From NCBI GenBank assembly GCA_017471705.1, contig JAFUSH010000034.1:1-43933 (forward strand): DNA of 43,933 bases. The letters run 5' to 3'. Shown one piece after another: positions 33,627-42,295 of this stretch. Position numbers and translations under genes: made by a program. The stretch's first letter is position 1. The number at the start of each line of letters is the position of its first letter. Under the pieces are notes generated by a model. It did no database searches, was not told the DNA's origin, and saw nothing but the letters and a program-made list of their open reading frames with translations. Origin of the DNA: Alphaproteobacteria bacterium (lineage in GTDB: Bacteria; Pseudomonadota; Alphaproteobacteria; RF32; CAG-239).

Positions 33627-34771
33627 TTAATAATGCCGATGCTTTGGGATATTATGCTGCTTTGGAAGTACATCCTCGTGCGGATAGCTCAATAATAAAA
33701 AGACAATATTACGAAAAAGCCAAATATTGGCATCCCGATCATAATGAAGATTCGCGTGCTTTGGAGATGTTTCAGAAAGTATCTGTGGCGTATGATGTAC
33801 TGAAAGACGAAAAATTGAGAATGGAATATGATTTACTGTCCTGCGTTTATAATGAGAAAGATTTTCCGGCTTTAGGCTCGCTTAAAATATATAAAAATCA
33901 GGCCGGAAGAGATGATAAGGCATTAAGAGTTCTGAAACAAATAACCGTTAAGACAGGAAACATAAGAGAAAGCAAAGATATTTGCAATATTCGCGAAGCT
34001 TGTAATATGGTTCTTTCCACATCAATAAATAACTGGCTGTTCGGTTGGTGGGGAAAGTCCGGATTTTCGGTGACCAAGAAAGCAATCAAATTTAATTTAA
34101 ACGAAGTTTCTGCCGATAATTATGATAATTTAAAATTACTGATTCACAATGCGGTGGCATACGAGCAGGAAAATAATATTGAAATGGCGTGGATTTATGC
34201 CAAGCAGGCGGAGGCGTTGTCAGCAAATAACGAATATATACATCAAATAATTGCGTCATTTGCCGATAAGCTCGGTTTTCAACCGAAAAAGACCGTAAAA
34301 ATTCCCCGTTGGAATTCAGCGGAATTAGTGCGCAGACAATATTTATTTCCGGTATTTTTGATTTTGTGCCTGATGTTTGTGATGCTGATGATGTTCGCCG
34401 GTCAGGGTATTATGTCATTTAAATCCTCCGAAAAAGGATATTACGAGGAACGTGTTTTAAGCGGTCGTTTGGTGGCAACAGATATGGTCGAGAGTAAAAT
34501 TATGAAAACCGACAGCGACGCTATGAGTAAAGAATATCTCATACATCTTACTCAAGATTGCACGATTTATAACGGCCCCGATGTTCGTTATTCTCCGATG
34601 GTGGAAGGCAAGGCCAATCAGACTGTCAGAATAACAGGATATACGCCGGATAAGAGTTGGTATCAAATAATGCTGGATAACGGTGAAATGGGTTATATAG
34701 AAAAAAATAAAACGGAAAAAGGTATGGGCGATCAGGTTCCGTTTGGCAGCCACGTTTATAAAGGACAGTGA
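33623..34771 (+). CDS. Membrane-anchored J-domain protein with C-terminal SH3-type domain
   Basis: The 382-residue protein has an N-terminal J domain (about residues 7-70: [10 protein letters not shown]..., the HPD motif at 37-39, and [10 protein letters not shown]). J domains stimulate DnaK ATPase. A middle helical region follows, then one membrane span (about residues 240-262, [21 protein letters not shown]). The C-terminal part (about 300-370) reads as a bacterial SH3 domain: [32 protein letters not shown]. The orientation implied is a cytoplasmic J domain and a periplasmic SH3 domain that might contact cell wall (inference). It is translationally coupled to the MinD-like gene (4-nt overlap) and followed 1 nt later by tgt. 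Confidence 0.85.
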   Translation: MINNADALGYYAALEVHPRADSSIIKRQYYEKAKYWHPDHNEDSRALEMFQKVSVAYDVLKDEKLRMEYDLLSCVYNEKDFPALGSLKIYKNQAGRDDKALRVLKQITVKTGNIRESKDICNIREACNMVLSTSINNWLFGWWGKSGFSVTKKAIKFNLNEVSADNYDNLKLLIHNAVAYEQENNIEMAWIYAKQAEALSANNEYIHQIIASFADKLGFQPKKTVKIPRWNSAELVRRQYLFPVFLILCLMFVMLMMFAGQGIMSFKSSEKGYYEERVLSGRLVATDMVESKIMKTDSDAMSKEYLIHLTQDCTIYNGPDVRYSPMVEGKANQTVRITGYTPDKSWYQIMLDNGEMGYIEKNKTEKGMGDQVPFGSHVYKGQ

Positions 34772-34772
34772 T

Positions 34773-35897
34773 ATGGGATTAAAATTCGAAATAGATAAGA
34801 AAACAGGTAAATCCAGATTGGGAAGATTAATAACCAAACACGGAACGGTTAATACTCCTGCATTTATGCCGGTTGGTACTTGCGGTACAGTTAAGGCAAT
34901 GATGCCGGAAAGTGTTGCAGCGACAGGCGCGGAAATATTATTGGGAAATACCTATCATCTGATGCTGCGTCCCGGAGCCGATTTGGTGGAAAAAATGGGT
35001 GGTTTGCATAAGTTTATGAATTGGAATAAGCCTATATTAACCGATTCCGGCGGCTTTCAGGTAATGAGCTTGAGCGGACTTCGCAGAATTAAAGAAGAAG
35101 GCGTTACCTTCAGTTCTCATATTGACGGCAGAAAGTATTTTTTAAGTCCGGAAGAATCCATTAAAATCCAGCATAAACTGGATTCCAATATAACTATGTG
35201 TATGGATGAATGCACACCATACCCGTCAACTTATGAAGATTGCGCAAAATCAATGCGGATGTCAATGCGTTGGGCAAAGCGCAGCAAAGAAGCTTTTACT
35301 GACCGCGAGGGGTATGGTATATTTGGTATTCAGCAAGGCAATGTATTTCGAGATTTGCGCGAAGAATCTGCCGAAGCCTTGAAAAAAATCGGTTTTGACG
35401 GATATGCAATCGGTGGATTGGCAATCGGTGAAGGTCAAGAAAAAATGTTTGAAGTGCTGGATTATGCTCCGCAGATGCTACCGGAAGACAAACCTCGTTA
35501 TCTGATGGGGGTGGGACGTCCTGATGATATAGTCGGTGCGGTTCTGCGCGGAGTCGATATGTTTGATTGTGTAATGCCGACACGTTCCGGTCGCACTGCT
35601 CAGGCGTTTACCAAATACGGAGCAATAAATATCAGAAATTCGCGTCACAAGGAAGATTTCAGACCTTTGGAAGAAGGATGTGATTGTCCGTTGTGTACTC
35701 ATTATTCCCGTGCGTATATTCATCATTTGCAAAAGTGTAATGAAGTGTTGGGAATTATGCTTTTGACTTGGCACAATGTTCGCTATTATGAGCGTTTAAT
35801 GCAGGGCTTGCGTAACGCTATAAAAAATGATACACTTAATCAATTTGCCGAAGAGTTTTATACAAATCAGGCAAAAGGTGATATTGAGGAGCTGTAA
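34773..35897 (+). CDS. tgt: tRNA-guanine transglycosylase Tgt
   Basis: Tgt exchanges guanine 34 for the queuosine precursor preQ1 in tRNAs with GUN anticodons. The 374-residue protein has the active-site motif [10 protein letters not shown] (D91 first), [18 protein letters not shown], the GGLAIGE segment, and the zinc cluster CDCPLC starting at C303, completed by a later histidine. The ATG at 34773 has AAGGAC upstream and gives MGLKFEIDK; an upstream TTG at 34743 lies inside the J-domain gene and is rejected. It starts 1 nt after that gene and ends 3 nt before the LOG-family gene, so they share an operon. No queA is adjacent. Confidence 0.95.
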   Translation: MGLKFEIDKKTGKSRLGRLITKHGTVNTPAFMPVGTCGTVKAMMPESVAATGAEILLGNTYHLMLRPGADLVEKMGGLHKFMNWNKPILTDSGGFQVMSLSGLRRIKEEGVTFSSHIDGRKYFLSPEESIKIQHKLDSNITMCMDECTPYPSTYEDCAKSMRMSMRWAKRSKEAFTDREGYGIFGIQQGNVFRDLREESAEALKKIGFDGYAIGGLAIGEGQEKMFEVLDYAPQMLPEDKPRYLMGVGRPDDIVGAVLRGVDMFDCVMPTRSGRTAQAFTKYGAINIRNSRHKEDFRPLEEGCDCPLCTHYSRAYIHHLQKCNEVLGIMLLTWHNVRYYERLMQGLRNAIKNDTLNQFAEEFYTNQAKGDIEEL

Positions 35898-35900
35898 GCG

Positions 35901-36914
35901 ATGAAAAAACACAGTAAGCTTCACGAATTGAATGAAAATATCGGTAAAAAAAACGATAAGATGATTTCAACGGTTTCGAATCCTAAAGAAGATGAAGTAA
36001 TTGAACATTTTAAGCAAGAAAATATTAAAGAGGGTATCAGGGTTTTTGTTGCCGGAGGTTCTCGTTCGGGTAATGATGAGATATATGCACGCGAGGCTTA
36101 TGATTTAGGCAAAAAAATTGTAGAGATGAATTTTAAGCTTGATTTCGGTCTGTCCAACAGCGGCATTATGGGAGCGGTGGCTCGCGGGGTGCTTGACGGT
36201 TGGGAAGAAAAACATACCTGTCAGGATGGCTGTCCTATTCAGGGTATTACCACCGAGAAATATTTTTCGCTTTATTCCAATGATGATGAGTTGATTCAAA
36301 AAATGGAAGTGGTGGTTGCGCAAACTTTGGAAGAGCGCAAGCAAAAACTTCTCAATGCCGATTTTGTGGTTTTCGCTCCGGGCGGCGTCGGGACGCTTGA
36401 CGAATTGGCTTACGATTGTGTGGCAATGCAAGATGAAATGCTGCCGATGAAACCATTCATCATATATAATATTAACGGATATTTTCACTATTTATTGGAA
36501 TATTTGAAATTTATTGCCCACGAAGGCTTTTCTGATCCGATTCCTTTTATTGTGGTCGATAATGCCGAGGAATTAGAAATAGCTTTCCGCTTGCTGAAAA
36601 TTCGTTATGATAATTTCCGCAGCGGTAAAGAAGCATATGATAATTCCCGTCAATTGGTTTATGAACTTCCGTATTTCATCAAACAAAAAACGGAGTTTAA
36701 TATGGATGTGGAAGATTGTATGAGGTATATTGATAAGTTTTTACGTGAAGGTACGGAAGAAAATAAACAATTTATACAAAATGAAATAGAAACCGCGTAT
36801 CTTGAACACGAAATTCTCAAAATGTATGACAGGTTGGCAAAAACAGGTCAGGATACCGGTAAAGTCAGCGAAAAATTGGCAAAATTAAAGAAACGTCGGA
36901 GAAGTATTTTTTAA
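35901..36914 (+). CDS. LOG-family (TIGR00730-like) Rossmann-fold protein with extensions
   Basis: The LOG family includes cytokinin riboside phosphoribohydrolases and other nucleotide hydrolases. The 337-residue protein shows the family pattern: VFVAGGSRSG, NFKLDFGLSNSGIMGAVARG, and the conserved nucleotide-binding motif PGGVGTLDE (residues 160-168). It is longer than the usual about 190-residue LOG proteins: about 45 residues precede the fold and about 80 follow, ending in a basic helix (KVSEKLAKLKKRRRSIF). Its stop codon overlaps the ABC transporter start by 1 nt. The substrate is unknown; a housekeeping nucleotide-cleaving role is possible. Confidence 0.82.
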   Translation: MKKHSKLHELNENIGKKNDKMISTVSNPKEDEVIEHFKQENIKEGIRVFVAGGSRSGNDEIYAREAYDLGKKIVEMNFKLDFGLSNSGIMGAVARGVLDGWEEKHTCQDGCPIQGITTEKYFSLYSNDDELIQKMEVVVAQTLEERKQKLLNADFVVFAPGGVGTLDELAYDCVAMQDEMLPMKPFIIYNINGYFHYLLEYLKFIAHEGFSDPIPFIVVDNAEELEIAFRLLKIRYDNFRSGKEAYDNSRQLVYELPYFIKQKTEFNMDVEDCMRYIDKFLREGTEENKQFIQNEIETAYLEHEILKMYDRLAKTGQDTGKVSEKLAKLKKRRRSIF

Positions 36915-38650
36915 TGAATGTATTCGCTTTTATCCTAAAGTATTTGCGCAAAACCAAGCTTATGGCAGGGGTTATATTGTTTGCCATAATAGCACGTGCC
37001 GCCGCCGACAGAGGCGAAGTTTATGCAATGTCGCAGGTTATAGGTTTTTTGCCGCAGTACGCAGAAGATAAAAAGGCATTATCTCAAATAATATTCTATA
37101 TATGTCTTTTAGCCGCATTTCTGGTTTTTGAAGGGGTGGCAAACTTGGTATGGCGCTATGTCGGCGGAAAATTTATGCCATATTTCTGCAGCTTGGTCTA
37201 CAAAGATATTTTTGTTGCCATTCATCATCAATCGGTGCATTTTTTTAATGAAGAAATGGCCGGAAAAATAGCCTCAAAGACTAAAAACATTGTCAGCGGT
37301 ATTCGTGAGATATATGCTCATATAGTGTTCGGGCTTATTCGTCCGATTGCCGGAATATTGGTGAGTTTGGTTTTAATTTGCCGCGCGGATTTGCAAATGG
37401 GGGGAATCATTGCTGTCTTGAATTTGATTTTTATGACGGTGATTATACTGATTCGCCGCAAAATAGGTTCGTTTTCCGAAAAACGCGCGCGTTTTCACGC
37501 CGAAACTGACGGAGTTTTTATTGATACGGTTACTAATTCCGATTTAGTGAAGAGTTTTGCCAATTATTTTTATGAAAAAGGGAGATTTTATCACGTTTTA
37601 CGCACTGCGGTAAGAGCCGAACAAAAAGAGCGTACCAGAGATGCAGTGTTTGATTTTCAGGGTAAAATGGTGTTTTATTCGGTTTATCTGCTGTCCAGTG
37701 TATGTGTTTTTTACTATTGGTATTTGGGAAGGTTGGCATTGGCGGATGTGGTTATGTCTACCTCACTTTTGACCGGATTGATGATGGAAGTTAATAATAT
37801 CGGTTTTTTTGCCGGAGAATTTGCGCAGCAATACGGTCAGGTAAAAGACGGGTTGGAGCTTGTGTTCAGCCCGCGTGCAGTTGAAGATTTGCCGGACTCA
37901 CATAATATTAAGATGCGCGGACGAGCCATTAATTTTGATAATATTACGTATCACTATAAAGATAAAGAAGACTTATTCAATAATTTCAATCTCAAAATAA
38001 AATCAGGTGAAAAAGTCGGCTTGGTCGGACACTCCGGAAGCGGAAAATCAACATTGATAAAATTGTTGGTGCGTTATTTTGATGTTATTGAAGGTAAAAT
38101 AACCGTCGGCGGAGAAAATGTAAAAGAAGTCAGACAGGAAAGTTTGCGCGCAAAAATCGCGGTTATTCCGCAAGATACGACATTATTTAATCGCACAATT
38201 ATGGAAAATATCCGCTACGGGAATGTTAATGCTTCTGACGAAGAAGTTATGGCGGCGGCTAAGCAGGCATATGCCGACGAGTTTATAAAAGAATTGCCGC
38301 ACGGTTATGACAGTAAAGTCGGTGAGCGCGGTGTTATGCTTTCCGGCGGAGAACGTCAGCGCATTGCTATTGCCAGAGCCATACTTAAAAATGCGCCGAT
38401 ACTGATTTTAGATGAAGCCACTTCGGCTCTGGATAGTGACAGCGAGCAATTTATTCAAAAGTCACTCAAAAAATTGATGAAAGGTAAGACGGTCATCGCT
38501 ATTGCTCATCGCTTATCCACTTTGAAAGAAATGGACAGATTGGTGGTGATGGATAAAGGTAAAATAGTGGAAGAAGGTTCTCATAACGAATTGCTTAAAC
38601 GCAAAGGTGCATATTATGAATTTTATCAGCTTCAAAGCCTAAATAAATAA
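36914..38650 (+). CDS. ABC exporter, fused permease and ATPase
   Basis: The 578-residue protein combines an N-terminal six-span exporter domain (about residues 1-320) with a C-terminal nucleotide-binding domain. The latter has Walker A GHSGSGKST (372-380), the signature LSGGERQRIAIARA (from 476), Walker B ILILDEATSALD (from 496) and the His-loop IAHRL. A homodimer would make a complete exporter. The family includes lipid, peptide and drug exporters, and nothing here specifies the cargo. The start codon shares a base with the preceding LOG gene's stop (TAATG). The gene ends 71 bp before the aldolase gene, which has its own promoter. Confidence 0.92.
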   Translation: MNVFAFILKYLRKTKLMAGVILFAIIARAAADRGEVYAMSQVIGFLPQYAEDKKALSQIIFYICLLAAFLVFEGVANLVWRYVGGKFMPYFCSLVYKDIFVAIHHQSVHFFNEEMAGKIASKTKNIVSGIREIYAHIVFGLIRPIAGILVSLVLICRADLQMGGIIAVLNLIFMTVIILIRRKIGSFSEKRARFHAETDGVFIDTVTNSDLVKSFANYFYEKGRFYHVLRTAVRAEQKERTRDAVFDFQGKMVFYSVYLLSSVCVFYYWYLGRLALADVVMSTSLLTGLMMEVNNIGFFAGEFAQQYGQVKDGLELVFSPRAVEDLPDSHNIKMRGRAINFDNITYHYKDKEDLFNNFNLKIKSGEKVGLVGHSGSGKSTLIKLLVRYFDVIEGKITVGGENVKEVRQESLRAKIAVIPQDTTLFNRTIMENIRYGNVNASDEEVMAAAKQAYADEFIKELPHGYDSKVGERGVMLSGGERQRIAIARAILKNAPILILDEATSALDSDSEQFIQKSLKKLMKGKTVIAIAHRLSTLKEMDRLVVMDKGKIVEEGSHNELLKRKGAYYEFYQLQSLNK

Positions 38651-38657
38651 AAATAGC

Positions 38658-38685
38658 TTGCAAAAAATTACAAACCGCATATATT
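38658..38685 (+). promoter_or_regulatory. Sigma-70-type promoter of the aldolase gene
   Basis: TTGCAA (38658-38663), a 16-nt spacer and TATATT (38680-38685) lie 36 nt before the aldolase ATG. AAGGAG at 38711-38716 is a strong ribosome-binding site. The layout suits an independently transcribed, well-expressed gene. Confidence 0.6.
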
Positions 38686-38721
38686 CAAGCCAGTTAAAAT
38701 TTTAATGATAAGGAGATAATT

Positions 38722-39771
38722 ATGCCTTTAGTTTCTATGCGTCAGATTCTTGACCACGCGGCAGAACACAATTACGGTGTTCCGGCGTTTAATATTAATA
38801 ATATGGAACAAATTTTGGCTGTTTTGCAAGCGGCTAAAAAAGTAAATGCTCCGGTGATTCTGCAAACTTCCACCGGTGCTCGTAAATATGCCGGCGATCC
38901 GATGATTCGTCATATGGTTGAAGCCGGTTGCGAAATGTTTCCGGAATTGCCGATTTGTATTCACCAAGACCACGGAAGTTCAGTTGATATTTGCCAATCG
39001 GCAATTGTTAACGGTTATTCTTCAGTAATGATGGACGGTTCATTGGAAGCCGACGGCAAAACTCCGTCATCTTTTGAATATAATGTAAAAGTTACTCAAG
39101 AAGTTGTTGCCAGAGCTCACGCCGTTGGTGCGTCGGTTGAGGGCGAATTAGGAGTTATCGGTTCACTCGAAACCGGAAAAGCTGATAAAGAAGACGGAAT
39201 CGGAGCTGAAGGCAAATTAGATAAAAAGCGCTTGGTAACTGATCCGGATGAAGCCGCCGAGTTCGTGCGTTTGACACACTTGGATGCCTTGGCGGTTGCC
39301 GTCGGCACTTCACACGGTGCATATAAATTTACCCGCAAGCCGGATGGAGAAATTCTGGCAATTGACGTGATTGAAAAGATTCACGCCAAATTACCGAATA
39401 CTCACCTTGTTATGCACGGCTCTTCTTCTGTTCCGCAGGAATTGCAGGATTTAATTAACGCTTACGGCGGTCAAATTCCGCAAACTTACGGCGTTCCGGT
39501 AGAAGAAATTGTCCGCGGTATTAAATCAGGTGTTCGCAAAGTTAACGTTGATACCGATTCCCGTATGGCAATGACCGGTGCGATTCGTCGCTTGTATGCC
39601 GAGCATCCTTCGGAATTTGATCCGCGTAAATATTTGAAACCGGCAATTGAAGAAATGCAAAAAGTATGTGAGGCTCGTTATATTGCTTTCGGTGCTGCCG
39701 GTCACGCCGACCAAATTAAGGCAATTAAGTTATCCGATATGGCAAAACGCTATGCAGCCGGAGAAATTTAG
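38722..39771 (+). CDS. fbaA: Class II fructose-bisphosphate aldolase (Calvin-cycle subtype)
   Basis: This zinc-dependent aldolase cleaves fructose-1,6-bisphosphate in glycolysis or forms it in gluconeogenesis. The 349-residue length and start [24 protein letters not shown] match the Calvin-cycle subtype found in many proteobacteria, which does not itself imply carbon fixation. Key motifs are IHQDHGSS (H81-H84, with the catalytic Asp and zinc His), [22 protein letters not shown] and [10 protein letters not shown]. Codon usage looks more GC-ended than in its neighbours, as expected for high expression. It is followed by an intrinsic terminator. The gene symbol could equally be cbbA or fba. Confidence 0.93.
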   Translation: MPLVSMRQILDHAAEHNYGVPAFNINNMEQILAVLQAAKKVNAPVILQTSTGARKYAGDPMIRHMVEAGCEMFPELPICIHQDHGSSVDICQSAIVNGYSSVMMDGSLEADGKTPSSFEYNVKVTQEVVARAHAVGASVEGELGVIGSLETGKADKEDGIGAEGKLDKKRLVTDPDEAAEFVRLTHLDALAVAVGTSHGAYKFTRKPDGEILAIDVIEKIHAKLPNTHLVMHGSSSVPQELQDLINAYGGQIPQTYGVPVEEIVRGIKSGVRKVNVDTDSRMAMTGAIRRLYAEHPSEFDPRKYLKPAIEEMQKVCEARYIAFGAAGHADQIKAIKLSDMAKRYAAGEI

Positions 39772-39796
39772 AAATAATTGCAACGAATACCAATAA

Positions 39797-39823
39797 AAGA
39801 GCCGGATTTATTCCGGCTTTTTT
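39797..39823. terminator. Intrinsic terminator between aldolase and atpF
   Basis: The stem AGAGCCGGA / TCCGGCTTTTTT with a short loop (TTTAT) ends in six Ts on the plus strand. The upstream A-run gives a weaker T-run for the minus-strand atp operon, so it may stop both convergent transcripts. Confidence 0.8.
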
Positions 39824-39840
39824 GCGTATTTGCTTTTTTA

Positions 39841-40494
39841 TTATGCTTTGGCAAATTTATCTAACTCGTTAATTGCCTCATCAATCAAACGGCTTTTATC
39901 GGTGTTTTCCAAATAGTGATTGATGGCTTTCTGTGCCAACTCTATGGAAATTTCTCCGGCAAAAGCATTTATTTCCTCAATTGCTTTGGTATTTGATGCG
40001 GTAATTCTACGCTCCGCTTCCTTTTCTTTATTATCCAAATCCGTTTTAAGTTTTGCTAATTCTTTGTCTTTTATGTTTCGCATACTTGAACGGGAATTTT
40101 CAATAATTTGCTGTGCTTCTTTTTCGGCATTAACAAAACGACGTTGATAATCCGCCAATAAATTCTGGGCATCATCACGTAATTTTGCTGCTTCATCAAT
40201 GTCCGATATAACACGGTTAATACGATTCTGCAAAGCTTGGTGAATGTAATTCCACAGCGGTTTGAAAAGAATACATACACTTAAAACAAAGGCCATTCCA
40301 ACCCAAAACTCGACTTCTGCGTAAAAAGGAACTTCAGATACTTCGGTTACCGTGGATTTGCTTGCGGCTCCCAATACTTCGGAAACATTTTCCGCGGCGT
40401 TCATAATAACATTTTGGGTAGCATCAATCAAATCATCTCCGGACGATTGAACTTCCACTGCTTCTACAATGTCTTCGGTAATCGCATTATCCAT
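39841..40494 (-). CDS. atpF: F0F1 ATP synthase subunit b (with long N-terminal extension)
   Basis: Subunit b forms part of the peripheral stalk. The 217-residue protein has one membrane span (EFWVGMAFVLSVCILFKPLW, about residues 66-85) and then the long charged helix typical of b (YIHQALQNRINRVISDIDEAAKLRDDAQNLL). It is unusual in carrying about 60 acidic, non-hydrophobic residues before the span, where b subunits normally start. I use the ATG at 40494, which has AGGGAT upstream; the longer open frame to 40572 would run deep into atpF'. It overlaps atpF' by 8 nt and is the last gene of the F0 operon. Confidence 0.88.
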   Translation of the reverse strand: MDNAITEDIVEAVEVQSSGDDLIDATQNVIMNAAENVSEVLGAASKSTVTEVSEVPFYAEVEFWVGMAFVLSVCILFKPLWNYIHQALQNRINRVISDIDEAAKLRDDAQNLLADYQRRFVNAEKEAQQIIENSRSSMRNIKDKELAKLKTDLDNKEKEAERRITASNTKAIEEINAFAGEISIELAQKAINHYLENTDKSRLIDEAINELDKFAKA

Positions 40495-40978
40495 TGGTTT
40501 TATCCCTATGCGCAATTTCAGAAATATTCTGACGGCTGATGGCTGAAAATCCCAATTTACGCACAATCTCAAAAGCTAAATCTTCAGCAATATTTTCAAT
40601 TTGCATCATAGTATTTTTCTTTTCTTTTGCCAAATTGAATTCGCTATCAGCAATTTTTTTATTAAGTTGCACGGACATACTATTTTCAGTATCACGCAAA
40701 TAAGCTTTCAAATCTGCGCGTTCCTTTTCTATTTCCTGTTCAGCTTTTTTTTCGGCGAGCGCCATCGTTTCATTATATTTGTTTAAAGCTTCTTTAGCCT
40801 GATTATTGAGTTTATCGGCTTTTTGGATATATTCATTGATTTTGCGTTTGCGCTGCTCTATAATATCGGCGATTTTCGGAGTTACAAATACCGACATCAG
40901 TATCCAAAGCAAACTGAAACACAGCAACATCCAAAAAATTTGTGTAACGTATGTAGATAAATCCAATTGCGGAAGCAT
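40487..40978 (-). CDS. atpF': F0F1 ATP synthase subunit b' (second b-type subunit)
   Basis: The 163-residue protein is the b' subunit that pairs with b in the peripheral stalk; two different b-type subunits are typical of alphaproteobacteria and phototrophs. It starts MLPQLDLSTYVTQIFWMLLCF, the classical b' start, with a single membrane span (about 13-33). A long charged coiled-coil helix follows (QRKRKINEYIQKADKLNNQ... to residue 140). It ends in a short polar tail overlapping the next gene by 8 nt. It lies 18 nt downstream of atpE. Confidence 0.92.
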   Translation of the reverse strand: MLPQLDLSTYVTQIFWMLLCFSLLWILMSVFVTPKIADIIEQRKRKINEYIQKADKLNNQAKEALNKYNETMALAEKKAEQEIEKERADLKAYLRDTENSMSVQLNKKIADSEFNLAKEKKNTMMQIENIAEDLAFEIVRKLGFSAISRQNISEIAHRDKTNG

Positions 40979-40996
40979 AGCGTGACCTTATCAAAA

Positions 40997-41233
40997 TTAG
41001 CTTATCATCAGAATAGCGATAACCAAGATATACAAAGCAATAGATTCAATGGAACCCATACCGATGAAGCCGAACAAAGTAACGTCTTTTTTAACTTGCG
41101 GATTGCGGCCGACGGTTTCAATCAATGTTGTCCATAATTTTGTTAAACCCCAAGCAGCAGCAGACATACCGATTGCACAAATACCTGCGGCAATATAAGC
41201 TAAAGCTTTGTCTTGTAAGATTTCGTTTTCCAT
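40997..41233 (-). CDS. atpE: F0F1 ATP synthase subunit c
   Basis: The 78-residue proteolipid forms the rotor ring. Two membrane helices are joined by the polar loop GRNP (residues 42-45, with conserved R43). The ion-binding carboxylate is E63, in SIESIALY. The residue after it is serine (S64) and the residue five on is tyrosine (Y68), where alphaproteobacterial proton-type c subunits as I recall have EA...F. Sodium-type rings have E-S...Y plus a glutamine in helix 1; that helix-1 position here is leucine (L30), so the sodium signature is only partial. A hydrophobic first helix with small residues (AAGICAIGMSAAAWG) is normal. Confidence 0.93.
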   Translation of the reverse strand: MENEILQDKALAYIAAGICAIGMSAAAWGLTKLWTTLIETVGRNPQVKKDVTLFGFIGMGSIESIALYILVIAILMIS

Positions 41234-41266
41234 TTTTTGTCCTTTCTCTAGTTAATTAAAAACAGG

Positions 41267-41992
41267 TTATTCTTCATCACTGATAGCTTGGCTTAAATAA
41301 ACACAGCTCAGCGTGGTATAGATATAAGCTTGCAACAAAGTGATGAATAATTCAAACATTATAACACACATATCCGCAACTAATGGAATAAATCCGAAGA
41401 ATCCCATTGCTACGATAAATGTGCCTAAAACTTTTAACATAATATGCCCGATTGACATATTGACAGCCAAACGAATGGTTAGGCTGAAAGGTTTTGCCAA
41501 TAATGAAAGAGTTTCCACCGGAATAATCAGAGGAGCCATCATCAAAGGCAAACCTTCCGGAAAAAATGTTCTGAAATATCCCCATCCGCGTCTTTTAAGA
41601 CCGAATATAATGTTTAAAATCAGGCAAAATACCGAAAGTGCGCCTACGGCGGCGATATGAGAAGTAAAAGTAAAACTGTATGGGAAAAGTCCCAAAATAT
41701 TGCCGCAAGCAATAAATGTGAACATTGTGAAAATGAGAGAAAAATATTTAACCCCGTCTTTACCGAGAGTTTCACCGATAATTCCCTGAATAAAGTCATA
41801 AACCGATTCGGCAAATGCCTGCTCTTTTGTCGGTACAATATCTCTTTTACGCAGGGCTAATGCAAATGTCAGCACAAGAAAAGTAACCGTGATAACCATA
41901 CACAGAGCCGAATTCGTGAAAGATAAATCCGCTCCGCCGTAGTTAAACGGAATAATTTTTTTAATTTCAAATTGTTCCAAAGGATTTTCCAT
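41267..41992 (-). CDS. atpB: F0F1 ATP synthase subunit a
   Basis: Subunit a holds the ion half-channels against the c-ring. The 241-residue protein has five or six hydrophobic segments. The family motif around the essential arginine is KPFSLTIRLAVNMSIGHI, with R174 the conserved residue. A conserved NILGLFPYSF segment occurs around residues 98-107, as in other alphaproteobacterial AtpB. It is between atpI (9 nt upstream) and atpE (33 nt downstream). The ATG at 41992 has GGAGA upstream. Confidence 0.95.
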   Translation of the reverse strand: MENPLEQFEIKKIIPFNYGGADLSFTNSALCMVITVTFLVLTFALALRKRDIVPTKEQAFAESVYDFIQGIIGETLGKDGVKYFSLIFTMFTFIACGNILGLFPYSFTFTSHIAAVGALSVFCLILNIIFGLKRRGWGYFRTFFPEGLPLMMAPLIIPVETLSLLAKPFSLTIRLAVNMSIGHIMLKVLGTFIVAMGFFGFIPLVADMCVIMFELFITLLQAYIYTTLSCVYLSQAISDEE

Positions 41993-42001
41993 AATCTCTC
42001 C

Positions 42002-42295
42002 TTATCGTATATCCTTATCTGTTTCCAGCGCCGCTTTGTATACGTTCAACACTCCGGCGGCACAGCCGAAAACGGTGCTGACAAGCATAATAATAGGTTT
42101 GGTTTTAAAAATATCATCAGCCCAATAACCGAGAACTAAAGCGATGGTTACCGGTGAAATAAATTCAGCCGCAAAACGAAAAGCCTGTTGCAATAAAGTA
42201 TTGACCGAAGATTTTACTTTTTTCTCCTCTTTGGTTTCTTTTAAATTACGGATTCTCCTATCAATATCCTTTATATCCTGTGGCAATTCACTCAT
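42002..42295 (-). CDS. atpI: ATP synthase accessory protein AtpI
   Basis: The 97-residue protein has the AtpI/AtpZ pattern: a charged N-terminus (DIDRRIRNLKETKEEKK), then two membrane helices (AAEFISPVTIALVLGYWADD and IIMLVSTVFGCAAGVLNVY) separated by the FKTKP loop. AtpI helps assemble the c-ring or handles magnesium, and is not part of the final complex. It is the first gene of the F0 operon and overlaps the dsbA-like gene by 4 nt, so the ATP synthase genes appear to be transcribed with the upstream genes. Confidence 0.85.
   Translation of the reverse strand: MSELPQDIKDIDRRIRNLKETKEEKKVKSSVNTLLQQAFRFAAEFISPVTIALVLGYWADDIFKTKPIIMLVSTVFGCAAGVLNVYKAALETDKDIR

Noticed and set aside
40495..40572. 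Upstream extension of subunit b
   Set aside because: It would overlap most of the end of atpF' and lacks a ribosome-binding site; the ATG at 40494 is better placed.
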